Shown: piece by piece, positions 53,770-62,858 of the stretch
Numbering within the stretch: the stretch's first letter is position 1
Layout: each line of letters opens with the position of its first letter
Assembly (NCBI GenBank): GCA_016789405.1
Contig: JAEUPQ010000021.1
Location: 1-64,000, forward strand
From: Lysobacteraceae bacterium
Lineage (GTDB): Bacteria > Pseudomonadota > Gammaproteobacteria > Xanthomonadales > Xanthomonadaceae
DNA: 64,000 nucleotides
Direction of reading: 5' to 3'
Position numbers and translations under genes: made by a program
Notes under the pieces: generated by a model
The model's database searches: none
The model's input: only the letters and a program-made list of their open reading frames with translations
What the model was told of the DNA's origin: nothing

Positions 53770-54582
53770 TCACTGCCGGAGGTCGCGCCCCGCATGTGGG
53801 GCAGGCGTGCCCGGCGTGGCCCGCCAGGGATTGATGTCCAGGCCGCCGCGACGCGTGTAGCGCGCTTCGACCGACAAGGTTTCGCAGCTGCAATGCGCGA
53901 CCAGGTCGACGAAGATGCGTTCGACGCACTGCTCGTGGAACTCGGCGTGGTCGCGGAACGACACCAGGTAGCGCAGCAGCCCGGCGCGATCGATGCGCGG
54001 GCCGCGATAGGCGATGCGCACCGTCGCCCAGTCCGGCTGACCGGTGACCGGGCAGTTCGACTTCAACAGGTCGGAGCGCAGGGTTTCCTCGACGACATCG
54101 TCGAAGCACGCGAGCAGCGAGGCATCGGGCGGACCGTAGCGATCGATCCCGATGTCCTGGTCGTCGATCGACATCGACACGTCCTCGGCACCCTCGAACG
54201 GAGGCAGCCCGAATTCGACCACCACCGGCGCGCCGGCCGCGCGCGACAGATCTTCGGCGATGGTCTCGCGTACCCGCGCCGGGGACTCGAATCGTGCTGC
54301 GTTCAGCGAATTCAGATAGAGCTTGAGCGACTTGGATTCGACCAGGTGCGGCGACTCGGCCGGCACGGCGATCGTGGCGGTCGCGACGACCGGCTTGCCG
54401 CGCGCATCCAGCCAGCTCAGTTCATAGGCATGCCAGCGATCGTGGCCGGCGAACGGCAGCGCATCGTCGCGCACGCCGATCTCGTCGCGGCCCTGGCTGC
54501 GCGGAATCGGGAAGAGCAGGCCGGCGTCGTAGCGGTCGGGATACGCGACCTCGCGGCCGAGGGGGATGTCGGAAGGATTCAT
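53770..54582 (-). CDS. queF: NADPH-dependent 7-cyano-7-deazaguanine reductase QueF
   Basis: A 270-residue type II (long) QueF that reduces preQ0 to preQ1 in queuosine biosynthesis. The signature is [13 protein letters not shown] (Glu82) and the active site is Cys177-Pro-Val-Thr-Gly-Gln-Pro-Asp184, which form the thioimide intermediate with preQ0. The ATG at 54582 fits family length. It is near a VOC-family gene with no known link. No other que gene is seen in this window. Confidence 0.95.
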   Translation of the reverse strand: MNPSDIPLGREVAYPDRYDAGLLFPIPRSQGRDEIGVRDDALPFAGHDRWHAYELSWLDARGKPVVATATIAVPAESPHLVESKSLKLYLNSLNAARFESPARVRETIAEDLSRAAGAPVVVEFGLPPFEGAEDVSMSIDDQDIGIDRYGPPDASLLACFDDVVEETLRSDLLKSNCPVTGQPDWATVRIAYRGPRIDRAGLLRYLVSFRDHAEFHEQCVERIFVDLVAHCSCETLSVEARYTRRGGLDINPWRATPGTPAPHAGRDLRQ

Positions 54583-54599
54583 CGGCGCATTATCGCGCG

Positions 54600-55010
54600 C
54601 TAGGCGTCGGTGGTCGCATCGACGGGGTCGGGCAAGGCCTCGTCGAAGCGCAGCCGGTTGCCGAAAGGATCGGTGACCTGCATGCCGAGCGAACCATGGC
54701 CTGTCTCTTCCAGGCCGGGCCGCAGATAGCCGTAGCCCTTGGCCGTGAGTTCGCGGTGGTAGTCGCGCAAGCCTTCGACCCGGACGAAGACGGTCGAGCC
54801 CGGGCAGGCGTCGCCGTAATGCTCGGACAGGTGCAGCACCAGATCGCCGAAAGACACCTGCAGGTAGCGCGGCGCGACATCGTCGAAATGGTGTTCCCAA
54901 TCGAGCGTGAAGCCGAGGAAGTCGAGGTAGAACTCGCGCGCCTTCGCCAGATCGAAGATGCGCAGGATCGGAACGGCCTGCAGCGGACGGAAGGGCACGG
55001 AATCCTGCAT
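54600..55010 (-). CDS. VOC/glyoxalase-superfamily protein
   Basis: A 136-residue bleomycin-resistance/glyoxalase-type protein. The paired beta-alpha-beta-beta-beta units read [24 protein letters not shown] and [22 protein letters not shown], followed by [14 protein letters not shown]. The metal-site residues (His and Glu) are partly visible as EHHFDD and RFDEAL. The substrate is unknown. An earlier ATG at 55034 would overlap the upstream peptidase gene by 17 bases; 55010 gives no overlap and is preferred, though neither has a clear ribosome site. Confidence 0.8.
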   Translation of the reverse strand: MQDSVPFRPLQAVPILRIFDLAKAREFYLDFLGFTLDWEHHFDDVAPRYLQVSFGDLVLHLSEHYGDACPGSTVFVRVEGLRDYHRELTAKGYGYLRPGLEETGHGSLGMQVTDPFGNRLRFDEALPDPVDATTDA

Positions 55011-55017
55011 CGTTGTT

Positions 55018-56358
55018 TCAACCAGCGGTGCCATGCAGGTAATCCAGCGTCACCTGCAGCATCGAGCGGAAGCCGACGTCCAGCGCGGATTCGTCGAGGA
55101 AGAATTCCGGCGAGTGGTTCGACGGCGCCTTGATCGCATCCTGGCCCTGCGGCGTGGCGCCGACGAAGAAGAAGAACCCGGGCACTTCGCGGGCGTAGAA
55201 CGAGAAATCCTCGGCGCCCATGTTCAGGTCCATCTCGACCACATTGCCCTCGCCCGCCGCGCGCTTGAGGCTGGGCAGCATCTTCGCGGTGAGCGCCGGA
55301 TCATTGACGGTCACCGGGTTGCCCTTGGTGTCGGGCACCTGGGCGACGGCGGTGGCGCCGTGCGCGGCGGAGACGTGTTCGGCCACGTTCACCAGGTCCT
55401 TGAACACGGCCTGGCGCATGCCTTCGTCGAAGGTGCGGATGGTGCCGATCAGTTCGACCTGGTCGGGAATGATGTTGTAGCGGATGCCGCCCTTGATCGC
55501 GCCGAAGCTGACCACCACCGGCTGCTTCGAGATGTTCTGCCGGCGGGACACAATGGTCTGTGCGCTGCCGATCACGTCGGCCGCGGCGACGATCGGGTCC
55601 ACGCCGCCCCACGGCCGCGAGCCGTGCGTCTGCCGCCCCTTGATGACGATGTTGAAGCGGTCGGAGGCGGCCATCGCCGGGCCGCTGCGCCAGCCGACCT
55701 TGCCGGCGTTGAGCGTGCTGAACACGTGCAGGCCGAACACGGCCTCGGGCTTGAAGTCGCGGAAGATGCCCTGCTTGAGCATTTCCTCGGCGCCACCTTC
55801 CTCGCCGTCCGGCGGGCCTTCCTCGGCAGGCTGGAACACGAACAGGACCTCGCCCGGCAGCTCGGCCTTCATCGCCGCCAGCGCTTCGGCGACGCCCATC
55901 AGGATCGAGGTGTGCGCGTCGTGGCCGCAGGCGTGCATGACGCCGACGGTCTCGCCACGGAAGGTCGACGTGGCCTTCGACGCGAACGGCAGCGCATTGC
56001 GCTCGGTCACCGGCAGCGCGTCCATGTCGGCGCGCAGCGCGATCCGCGGGCCGGGCTTGCCGCCCTTGAGCACGGCGACCACGCCGGTGGTGGCGATGCC
56101 GGTCTTCACCTCGAAACCGAGCCTGCGCAGGTGATCGGCGACCAGCTTCGACGTGCGCACTTCGCGATTGCCCAGCTCGGGGTGCTGGTGGATGTCGCGG
56201 CGCCAGGCCAGCACCTTCGGCTGCAGGCGCTGCGCCTGCGCATCGACCTCGGGACGCGCGCCGTCGGCGGCAAGCGCAGTCGACGCGGACAGGAGCGCGA
56301 CGAGCGCGGCGGCGAGGGACGTGGCGGTCGGGATCGAAGCGGGCAGGAGCGTGCGCAT
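55018..56358 (-). CDS. Secreted M20-family amidohydrolase/peptidase
   Basis: A 446-residue metal-dependent amidohydrolase with a signal peptide (1-30, ending ALA). Metal-binding blocks are RADMDALPV, HACGHDAHTSIL (Cys144, His146), PAEEGPPDG, and GLHVFST. It resembles IAA-amino acid hydrolases and carboxypeptidase-like M20D members. Export suggests scavenging of N-acylated amino acids or peptides outside the cytoplasm. The long open frame upstream of 56358 is antisense to the APC permease and not coding; I start at the ATG that begins the signal peptide. Confidence 0.9.
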   Translation of the reverse strand: MRTLLPASIPTATSLAAALVALLSASTALAADGARPEVDAQAQRLQPKVLAWRRDIHQHPELGNREVRTSKLVADHLRRLGFEVKTGIATTGVVAVLKGGKPGPRIALRADMDALPVTERNALPFASKATSTFRGETVGVMHACGHDAHTSILMGVAEALAAMKAELPGEVLFVFQPAEEGPPDGEEGGAEEMLKQGIFRDFKPEAVFGLHVFSTLNAGKVGWRSGPAMAASDRFNIVIKGRQTHGSRPWGGVDPIVAAADVIGSAQTIVSRRQNISKQPVVVSFGAIKGGIRYNIIPDQVELIGTIRTFDEGMRQAVFKDLVNVAEHVSAAHGATAVAQVPDTKGNPVTVNDPALTAKMLPSLKRAAGEGNVVEMDLNMGAEDFSFYAREVPGFFFFVGATPQGQDAIKAPSNHSPEFFLDESALDVGFRSMLQVTLDYLHGTAG

Positions 56359-56553
56359 GCGGGGCCTCCGGGGTGATCCCCCGATGCTACCCCATCGCGC
56401 CGCTGCGGCCCGGCCAAAGCGGGCACCTGTCATGGTTCGCGACCAGACGCCCGAAGCGGCATGGTCGACCTCACCGGGACAGCCCGTCGGACGGCTCGTC
56501 AAACCACCGCCTGCATGCGAGTCTGCGGACTTTCGTCCCTCGCGAGACCATCC

Positions 56554-57876
56554 ATGTCGAACCCGTCCACCCGGCCGCTGGAAGGCGACGCCGCGCTGAT
56601 CCGCGCCGTCGGCACCTTCGCGCTGACCGCTGCGGTCATCAACGTGATCATCGGCGGTGGCATCTTCCGCATGCCGTCCGCGCTGGGCGGGCAGATGGGC
56701 ATGGCCGCGCCGCTGGCGATCCTGGCCGGCGCGCTCGCCATCATCCCGGTCGCGCTGTGCTTCTCCGCCATCGGCAGCCGGGTGCGCGCCACCGGCGGGC
56801 CCTACACCTACCTTACCGCCGTGTTCGGCTCGTTCGCCGGCTTCCTCGCCGGCGCGCTGATGTGGATCAGCAACATCGCGTCCAGCGCCGGCGTCGCCGC
56901 CGCGCTGTCGGAACAGGTGGCGACGCTGGTGCCCGCGTTCTCGGACACTACCGCGCGCGCACTGCTGCTGACCGGCGTGTACGGATGCCTGTTCGCGCTC
57001 AACGCCTTCGGCGTGAAGCTGGGGGCGCGCGCGATCGCGGTGCTCGCCACGCTGAAGCTGGCGCCGCTGTTCGTGCTCGCGGCGGTCGGCATCTGGTTCG
57101 TCGACTGGTCGTACGTGAGCTTCTCCTTCGGCGACGTGCCTTCGGTGTCGGCGCTCGGCGCATCGATGGTGCTGGTGATGTTCGCCTACTCCGGCATGGA
57201 AACCGCGCTGGTGCCGTCCGGCGAACTGCGCGACCCCTCGCGCAACGTGCCGCGCGCGACGCTCGCCGCGATCCTGCTGGTGGTGCTGCTGTACCTCGGC
57301 CTGCAGATCGTGGGGCAGGGTCTGCTCGGCCCGGCGCTGGCGAAGAGCCCGGTGCCGATCGCGGATACCGCCGCGAAACTGTGGGAACCCGGCCGCGTGC
57401 TGCTGCTCGCCACCGCCTGCGTGTCGATGACCGGCTTCCTGATGGGCAACCTGCTCGGCACCTCGCGGCTGGTGTTCGCGCTCGGCCGCGACGGCTACCT
57501 GCCGCGCGCGTTCGGCCGCGTGACCGAAACCCATCGCGTGCCGATGTTCGCGCTGGCCGCGCATGCGATTCCCGCGTGGCTGCTGGCGCTGGGCGGCAGC
57601 TTCGACAAGCTGGCGCTGATTTCCGGCGGTGCGATCTGCCTGATGTACGCCTTCGTCAGCGTCGCCGCGTGGCGCGCGCAGCACATGGGCCTGCGCGATG
57701 CAGAAGCCACGCCCTTCGCATTGCCCGGCGGGCCTCTGATCCCGGCGATCTCGCTGCTGGCGATGCTCGCCATCGTGACCACGCTCAAGCCCGACGAATG
57801 GGCCGCGATTGCCTTGGCGCTGGGTGCGCTGGTGCTGGTGTACCTGGGTCTGCGCGGCGTCGCCAGGACGCGGTGA
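56554..57876 (+). CDS. APC-family amino acid permease
   Basis: A 440-residue integral membrane protein with about 12 helices. The substrate motif INVIIGGGIFRMPSALGG lies in helix 1, followed by GPYTYLTAVFGSFAGF, FAYSGMETALVPSGELRDPSRNVPRA and LGTSRLVFALGRDGYLP, all typical of APC transporters. The substrate is not readable. I chose the ATG at 56554 because it starts just before the first helix; an upstream ATG would add residues with no membrane character. It is divergent from the M20 gene. Confidence 0.92.
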   Translation: MSNPSTRPLEGDAALIRAVGTFALTAAVINVIIGGGIFRMPSALGGQMGMAAPLAILAGALAIIPVALCFSAIGSRVRATGGPYTYLTAVFGSFAGFLAGALMWISNIASSAGVAAALSEQVATLVPAFSDTTARALLLTGVYGCLFALNAFGVKLGARAIAVLATLKLAPLFVLAAVGIWFVDWSYVSFSFGDVPSVSALGASMVLVMFAYSGMETALVPSGELRDPSRNVPRATLAAILLVVLLYLGLQIVGQGLLGPALAKSPVPIADTAAKLWEPGRVLLLATACVSMTGFLMGNLLGTSRLVFALGRDGYLPRAFGRVTETHRVPMFALAAHAIPAWLLALGGSFDKLALISGGAICLMYAFVSVAAWRAQHMGLRDAEATPFALPGGPLIPAISLLAMLAIVTTLKPDEWAAIALALGALVLVYLGLRGVARTR

Positions 57877-57891
57877 ACCGCGCGAAGCGAC

Positions 57892-58227
57892 TCAGTGCGT
57901 GTTGCGGTCGCGGTGCCAGCCGCGATGCCTGATGTCGAGATACAGGCTGTAGCAGGCGGTGAACGCGGGAAACAGGTTCTGGATGATGCCGACCGAGTCC
58001 TGCTTCTGCGAGAACATGAAGTAGCTCAGCGTCATCAGGCTGCCGGCGATGCTCATGTACCAGAACACGCGCGGGATCACCGGCTTGCCGGCTCGCTTGC
58101 TGGCGACGAACTGCACCGCCCAGCGGCAGCCGAACATCAGCGCGCCGGTGAGGCCGATCACCTTCCACGGGCTCATGTGGATGCCGGTCCATTCGAGCCA
58201 GCTGATCGGCGAATTCATGAAATCCAT
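57892..58227 (-). CDS. LAB_N-domain membrane protein (lipid-A-related)
   Basis: A 111-residue protein with three hydrophobic segments matching the lipid-A-disaccharide-synthase N-terminal (LAB_N) family: WKVIGLTGALMFGCRWAVQFVASKRAGKPVIPRVFWYMSIAGSLMTLSYFMFSQKQDSVGIIQNLFPAFTACYSLYL reads as that domain throughout. Stand-alone LAB_N proteins commonly lie next to a GT2 glycosyltransferase, as here (gap 30 bases), and are thought to act in lipid modification. Two starts (58227 and 58218) are possible. Confidence 0.9.
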   Translation of the reverse strand: MDFMNSPISWLEWTGIHMSPWKVIGLTGALMFGCRWAVQFVASKRAGKPVIPRVFWYMSIAGSLMTLSYFMFSQKQDSVGIIQNLFPAFTACYSLYLDIRHRGWHRDRNTH

Positions 58228-58257
58228 TGGGCGCCCCCTTGCGTCCGGCCGACTGGA

Positions 58258-58980
58258 TCAGAGTTCCTTCACCGCCGTGCGCTTGCTGCGCACGATCAGC
58301 CAGGCCACGCCGCGCAGGTCGCGCAGGCCGACCAGGGCACGGTTGAGGTTGTTGTACTTGGACACGCCGCTGGCACGGTGGCGGTGGTTCACCGGCACGC
58401 TGATCGTCTTCCAGCCAGCGCGCTGCATCAGCGCCGGCAGGTAGCGATGCATGTGGTCGAAATACGGCAGGTCGAGGAAGGCCTCGCGTTCGAACAGCTT
58501 GATGCCGCAGCCGGTGTCCGGCGTCGAATCGCGCAGCATGCGGCTGCGGATCGCGTTGGCGAACTTCGAGGCCCAGCGCTTGCTGCCGGTGTCCTGCCGG
58601 TTGACGCGCCAGCCGGCGAACAGCTTCACGTCTGCGGGCGATTCCTCGCGCTTGGCGAGCAGCTTCGGGATGTCGGCCGGGTCGTTCTGGCCATCGCCGT
58701 CGAGCGTGGCGATCCATTCACCGCGCGCCTGCTTCACGCCGGTGCGCACCGCGGTGCTCTGTCCGCTCTGGTTCACGTGGTGCAGCACGCGCAGCTCCGG
58801 CACGCTGGCCTTCAGGCCCTGGAGCACGGCCAGGGTGTCGTCGCGCGAGTGGTCGTCGATGTAGACGATCTCGAACGCGACCAGCCCGCGCAGCGCGGCG
58901 GTGATTTCGTTCACCAGCGGCGCGACGTTGTCGCGCTCGTTGAACACGGGGACGACGACGGAGAGATGGGGTGTGGTCAT
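58258..58980 (-). CDS. Family 2 glycosyltransferase (DPM1-like)
   Basis: A 240-residue GT-A enzyme. LSVVVPVFNERDNV, IVYIDDHSRDDT, and LDGDGQND (Asp94-Gly-Asp96) give nucleotide-sugar and metal binding. CGIKLFEREAFLDLPYF and NHRHRASGVSKYN follow, as in dolichol-phosphate-mannose-synthase-like enzymes that load a polyprenyl phosphate. With the LAB_N protein it may modify lipid A or another envelope lipid. The start overlaps the toxin stop by four bases (ATGA), an unexpected coupling to a toxin-antitoxin module. Confidence 0.92.
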   Translation of the reverse strand: MTTPHLSVVVPVFNERDNVAPLVNEITAALRGLVAFEIVYIDDHSRDDTLAVLQGLKASVPELRVLHHVNQSGQSTAVRTGVKQARGEWIATLDGDGQNDPADIPKLLAKREESPADVKLFAGWRVNRQDTGSKRWASKFANAIRSRMLRDSTPDTGCGIKLFEREAFLDLPYFDHMHRYLPALMQRAGWKTISVPVNHRHRASGVSKYNNLNRALVGLRDLRGVAWLIVRSKRTAVKEL

Positions 58981-59273
58981 GTTGGTTGGTATCCGGATTC
59001 GCGCTGCGAGCGGATGGCGAGGATCTTCACCAGGTCGGTACGTTCGTCATAGTGGTACAACGCAACATAACCGCGCATGCCACGCCCGACGATCAGCTCG
59101 CGGCAGCCGTCCGCGGATGGACGGCCGATGAGAGGATTGCTGGTCAGCACTTCGATCGCAGCCTTCAGGCCTTCCAGTCTCTCGACACCGTCGCTGGATG
59201 CATGCTCGCGCAGATGGACGAGGATGCGCTTGAAATCGAATGCCACGTCGTCCGCGAAATAGATCTTCGCCAA
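58977..59273 (-). CDS. ParE/RelE-type toxin
   Basis: A 98-residue toxin. Blocks KIYFADDVAFDFKRILVHLREH, AIEVLTSNPLIGRPSADGCRELIVG and YVALYHYDERTDLVKILAIRSQRE match the RelE/ParE fold. The start appears to be the TTG at 59273, four bases after the antitoxin stop; the longer upstream reading would overlap the antitoxin and lacks support. ParE-type members poison gyrase and RelE-type cleave mRNA; the sequence favours ParE but does not prove it. Its stop overlaps the glycosyltransferase start. Confidence 0.85.
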   Translation of the reverse strand: MAKIYFADDVAFDFKRILVHLREHASSDGVERLEGLKAAIEVLTSNPLIGRPSADGCRELIVGRGMRGYVALYHYDERTDLVKILAIRSQRESGYQPT

Positions 59274-59277
59274 GGTG

Positions 59278-59568
59278 TCAGTCCCTGAAGCGTCTGGATG
59301 CTGGCGGCGGAACGTCTTCACCGGCCATGCGCGCATCCACGTATCGCTTCATGTCGTCCCACTCGATACCCATGCCCGACTCTTCCATGCGTGCCAGTCG
59401 CGCCAGCGCCTCTTCATGGAAGGACTGCCGACGTTCAAGCGCATCGGCCTTCTCGGTGATGGCGTCGAGGATCAGGCTGTGGGTCGACGTGCCCTCGTGC
59501 TCGGCCAGCCGGGCCAGCCGTGCCTTCAGTTCGTCGGGGATGCGGATCGTGGTGGTGGGCGTGGGCAT
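59278..59568 (-). CDS. CopG/RHH-type antitoxin
   Basis: A 96-residue antitoxin. The N-terminus TTTIRIPDELKARLARLAEHEGTSTHSLILDAI is a ribbon-helix-helix DNA-binding domain. A charged helical linker and an acidic C-terminus should wrap the toxin. The ATG at 59568 begins directly before the DNA-binding strand and has a GGAG ribosome site. A perfect inverted repeat just upstream (59599-59618) is the probable autoregulatory operator. It lies between parB and the toxin gene. Confidence 0.88.
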   Translation of the reverse strand: MPTPTTTIRIPDELKARLARLAEHEGTSTHSLILDAITEKADALERRQSFHEEALARLARMEESGMGIEWDDMKRYVDARMAGEDVPPPASRRFRD

Positions 59569-59598
59569 GGGGAACTCCAGCGCAGCGATGGGCGGCAC

Positions 59599-59618
59599 TG
59601 TAGCACGGACGTGCTACA
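59599..59618. promoter_or_regulatory. Operator of the toxin-antitoxin module
   Basis: TGTAGCACG-GA-CGTGCTACA is a perfect 9+2+9 inverted repeat, centred 40 bases upstream of the antitoxin ATG and a few bases past the parB stop. RHH antitoxins bind such dyads, so autoregulation independent of the parAB transcript is likely. Confidence 0.75.
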
Positions 59619-59621
59619 CGC

Positions 59622-60530
59622 TTACCGCGCCTTCAAACGCTCCAGCACACCATCCAGCGTTTCCAGGTCGGTGTAGTGGATCACCAGGCGGCCCTTGCCC
59701 CCGCGGCCGTGCAGCACGTTGACCACGGTGCCGAGCGATTCGGACAGGTCGCGCTCGAGGGCGACGATGTCGGCCTGCGGCTTGGCCTTCACCGGCTTGG
59801 CGGCCTTGCTGCCGGTCGGCACCTGGCCAGCGCTGAGCTGCTGCACGCGGTGCTCGACCTCGCGCACCGACCAGCCGTGTTCGGCGGCCTGGCGCGCAAG
59901 CGCGATCGCAGCCTGCGGCGTCAGCGACAGCAGGGCACGGGCGTGGCCCATTTCCAGCGCGCGGGTTTCGACCAGGGTGCGGATGTCCGGCGGCAGTTCG
60001 AGCAGGCGCAGCAGGTTGGACACCGCCGCGCGCGAACGGCCCACCGCTTCGGCGGCCTGGGCGTGGGTGAGGTCGAATTCGTCGATCAGGCGCTGCAGGG
60101 CCTGCGCTTCTTCCAGCGGGTTGAGGTCTTCGCGCTGGATGTTCTCGATCAGCGCCATCGCGACCACGGTGCGGTCGTCGACTTCGCGGATCACCACCGG
60201 CACTTCGCTCAGGCCGGCCTGTTGCGAAGCGCGCCAGCGGCGTTCGCCGGCGATGATCTCGTAGACCTTGCCACCCTTGTCGCGGTCGATTTCGCGCACG
60301 ACGACGGGCTGGATGACGCCCTGCGCCTTGATCGACTCGGCCAGCTCGGTGAGCTTGCCGGGGTCCATGGCGCGGCGCGGCTGGTACTTGCCGGGCGTCA
60401 GCGCATCGATCGGCAGCATGCGCAGGGTGTCGGTGGGCGTGGCTTCCAGCGCGGGCGCCTCAGCGGCGGCCTTGGGGCCGAGCAGGGCTTCGAGACCGCG
60501 GCCGAGGCCACGCTTTTTCACTGCCGTCAT
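59622..60530 (-). CDS. parB: Chromosome partitioning protein ParB
   Basis: A 302-residue ParB. The N-terminus (KKRGLGRGLEALLG) contacts ParA, then the CTP-binding domain carries YQPRR, IKAQGVIQPVVVRE and EIIAGERRWRASQQAGL. The central helix-turn-helix is LTHAQAAEAVGRSRAAVSNLLRLLELP, and the C-terminal dimerisation domain ends with GRLVIHYTDLETLDGVLERLK. It loads at parS sites near the origin and clamps along DNA. It overlaps parA by four bases. Confidence 0.96.
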   Translation of the reverse strand: MTAVKKRGLGRGLEALLGPKAAAEAPALEATPTDTLRMLPIDALTPGKYQPRRAMDPGKLTELAESIKAQGVIQPVVVREIDRDKGGKVYEIIAGERRWRASQQAGLSEVPVVIREVDDRTVVAMALIENIQREDLNPLEEAQALQRLIDEFDLTHAQAAEAVGRSRAAVSNLLRLLELPPDIRTLVETRALEMGHARALLSLTPQAAIALARQAAEHGWSVREVEHRVQQLSAGQVPTGSKAAKPVKAKPQADIVALERDLSESLGTVVNVLHGRGGKGRLVIHYTDLETLDGVLERLKAR

Positions 60531-61366
60531 GCGGACGTCTCCTCCGAGGATGCGGACGACTTGTCGTGGGCGGCCGTCCCGGCCTGTTGACGCTCCTGCT
60601 GGCGCTCGCGCTGGCGACGGATCACTTCCACCGCCAGGCCGAGGTAGGCGATGGCGCCACGCGAGGCGCGGTCGTAGCCGACGATGCTCTGGCCGTAGCT
60701 CGGGGCTTCCGCGAGGCGCACGTTGCGCGGCACCACGGTGGTGAACACCTTGTCGCCGAAATGCTTCTCGAGATCCGCCGACACGGCGTTGGCGAGGTTG
60801 TTGCGCGCGTCGAACATGGTGCGCAGCACGCCTTCGATCTCCAGCGCGGGATTGAGCTTGGCCTTCAGCGCCTCGATGGTCTCGATCAGCGCGCTCAGGC
60901 CTTCCAGCGCGTAGTACTCGCACTGCATCGGCACCAGCACCGAGTCGGCGGCGGTCAGCGCGTTGAGAGTGAGCAGCGACAGCGCCGGCGGGCAGTCGAT
61001 GATGATGAAGTCGTAGCGGTCGCGCAGTCCGTCGAGCGCGCGCTTGAGGCGCTGCTCGCGGCCGGGCTCGTCCATCAGCTCGATTTCGGCAGCGGTGAGG
61101 TCGATGTTGCCCGGCAGCAGGTCGAAGCCTTCGGGCGTGCGCACCACGGCGTCGACGGCGTGCATCTCTTCGAGGATGACGTCGCAGGTCGAGCCCGGGA
61201 GATCGCGCTTGTCGATGCCGCTGCCCATGGTCGCGTTGCCCTGGGCATCGAGATCGACCAGCAGCACGCGCTTGGGTGCCAGCGCCAGCGCGGCGGCGAG
61301 GTTGACCGAGGTCGTGGTCTTGCCGACCCCGCCTTTCTGGTTGGCGATGGCGATGATGCGGGCCAT
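60527..61366 (-). CDS. parA: Chromosome partitioning ATPase ParA
   Basis: A 279-residue deviant-Walker ATPase. The P-loop is NQKGGVGKTTTS (Lys11 to Thr17) with the signature lysine, then LLVDLDAQGNAT and IIIDCPPALSLLTLNAL. The ATG at 61366 directly precedes ARIIAIANQK. ParA pulls ParB-parS complexes during segregation. A 115-base gap separates it from rsmG upstream; the order rsmG-parA-parB is the common one near bacterial origins. Confidence 0.96.
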   Translation of the reverse strand: MARIIAIANQKGGVGKTTTSVNLAAALALAPKRVLLVDLDAQGNATMGSGIDKRDLPGSTCDVILEEMHAVDAVVRTPEGFDLLPGNIDLTAAEIELMDEPGREQRLKRALDGLRDRYDFIIIDCPPALSLLTLNALTAADSVLVPMQCEYYALEGLSALIETIEALKAKLNPALEIEGVLRTMFDARNNLANAVSADLEKHFGDKVFTTVVPRNVRLAEAPSYGQSIVGYDRASRGAIAYLGLAVEVIRRQRERQQERQQAGTAAHDKSSASSEETSA

Positions 61367-61481
61367 GGATGGGTCCGGTGGGTACTCGTGGAGGCGGATT
61401 GCACCGTACCACCCCATGCCTTCCGGTACGGAGCGAAAGCGGCCGAACCGCAGATTATGCCTGCTGCCGGGGTTCCCGGGG

Positions 61482-62153
61482 TCAGCGGGTGGCCGAATCA
61501 GCGCGACCGATCATGACCAGGTGGCGCTCGGCGTCCAGTCCGGGCACGGTCAATGGCTGGAGATCGCGGACCACCCAGCCGGGCGGCAGGGCGGCGATCT
61601 CGTCGTCCGGGCGGGCGCCCTTCATCGCCAGCAGCACCCCGTCCGGAGCCAGCAGATGGCCACCCAGGGCCAGGATCTGCGGCAGCGTGGCCAGCGCGCG
61701 GGCGGTGATGGCCTGGAAGGCACCCGGCCGATCGAGGGCTTCGATCCGCGATTCGGCGACCTCGGCATTGCCCAGGCCCAGGGTACGCAGGGCCTCGCGC
61801 ATGAACCGGGCCTTCTTGCCGGCGGATTCGACCAGGGTCACGCGCAGACCCGGGGTGGCGATGGCCAGCGGGATGCCGGGCAGGCCGGGGCCGGTGCCCA
61901 GGTCGGCGAGCGTGGCCACGCCGCGCACGGCCGGCGCCATCGCCAGCGAATCGAGCAGGTGCTTGGTCACCATCTCGCGCGGATCGCGGATGGCGGTGAG
62001 GTTGTAGGTGGCGTTCCAGCGCAGCATCAGCCCGAGGTAGCGGGCCAGCGGGTCGGCCAGGGCGGCATCGAGGCCGAGCGCGGCGAGGCCGGCGTCGAGG
62101 TCCGCGCGCGCGTCGGCGGGGAGGGCTGCGCCCGGTGGGGATGCTGTCGTCAT
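61482..62153 (-). CDS. rsmG: 16S rRNA (guanine527-N7)-methyltransferase RsmG
   Basis: A 223-residue SAM methyltransferase (formerly GidB). The SAM loop is [18 protein letters not shown], preceded by [22 protein letters not shown], and later [13 protein letters not shown] and LLAMKG. It methylates G527 of 16S rRNA. It lies 19 bases after the phosphopantetheinyl transferase gene and heads the rsmG-parA-parB group. The start at 62153 fits the family. Confidence 0.95.
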   Translation of the reverse strand: MTTASPPGAALPADARADLDAGLAALGLDAALADPLARYLGLMLRWNATYNLTAIRDPREMVTKHLLDSLAMAPAVRGVATLADLGTGPGLPGIPLAIATPGLRVTLVESAGKKARFMREALRTLGLGNAEVAESRIEALDRPGAFQAITARALATLPQILALGGHLLAPDGVLLAMKGARPDDEIAALPPGWVVRDLQPLTVPGLDAERHLVMIGRADSATR

Positions 62154-62172
62154 GGCGGCATTATCGCCGACC

Positions 62173-62763
62173 TCAGGTCGACGGCCGCCATGCCAGCGTC
62201 GCCAGGTAGCCGCCGGACGGCGCCCAGGCGTGCAGCTGCCAGTCGCCGGGCTGGCCCAGTTCGGGGTCGCAGTCGAGCAGGCGCGGCGGGCCGCCCGGGT
62301 CGTCCAGCGCGAAGCGCAGCCGGTGCAGGCCGAACGACAGCCCCCGCCCGTGGGCCTTCAGCAGCGCTTCCTTGGCGCACCACAGCCGGGTGAAGTCCAG
62401 CTGCAGGGCCGCCGGGTCGGCGGACAGGGCCTCCAGCGCGGCGGTCTCGGCCGGGTGGAAGAAACGGCGGGCCAGGGCCAGCGCCTTGGGCCGTGGACGC
62501 AGCAGCTCGATGTCGATGCCGACGCGCGCCTGCTCGGCGCAGGCGGCGATCAGGCGTTCGCCGCTGTGGCTCCAGTTGACGTCGGCATGGTGCGGGCCCG
62601 CGTCCACATGCGGACGACCATGCGCATCGCGCTCGATGCGCAGCGTCGCCGGCGGCAGGGCCCATGCCTCGCACAGCCAGTCGCGCACCCGGGGTTCGGC
62701 CTTGTCGCCCGGGCGATAGGGCCACCAGGCGCAATGCACGGGGCCGATGACGAGGGAATCCAC
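62173..62763 (-). CDS. 4'-phosphopantetheinyl transferase (Sfp-type)
   Basis: A 196-residue PPTase. The signature motifs are VGIDIELL (metal-binding Asp/Glu) and [20 protein letters not shown]. It transfers the phosphopantetheine arm from CoA to carrier proteins. The GTG at 62763 is preferred because homologues start near this point; the frame continues upstream but would overlap the divergent AMP-ligase gene. Its natural carrier may belong to the adjacent aryl-polyene-like cluster that begins at 62859. Confidence 0.86.
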   Translation of the reverse strand: MDSLVIGPVHCAWWPYRPGDKAEPRVRDWLCEAWALPPATLRIERDAHGRPHVDAGPHHADVNWSHSGERLIAACAEQARVGIDIELLRPRPKALALARRFFHPAETAALEALSADPAALQLDFTRLWCAKEALLKAHGRGLSFGLHRLRFALDDPGGPPRLLDCDPELGQPGDWQLHAWAPSGGYLATLAWRPST

Positions 62764-62858
62764 GTGGACGTCGGGTTTTGGCGGGCGGGGGCGGCCAGCG
62801 TAAGCTAGCCCGGGGCGGGCAGCCACAATGCCCGGGATGCACGCGGGAGAACGGGCGG

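Noticed and set aside
56359..57684. Long minus-strand extension of the M20 amidohydrolase frame
   Set aside because: It is antisense to the APC permease, Arg/His/Gln-rich and lacks any domain; the signal peptide starts at 56358.
59600..62200. parS sites near parAB
   Set aside because: I looked for TGTTTCACGTGAAACA-like palindromes by eye here and saw none; they may lie outside the window.
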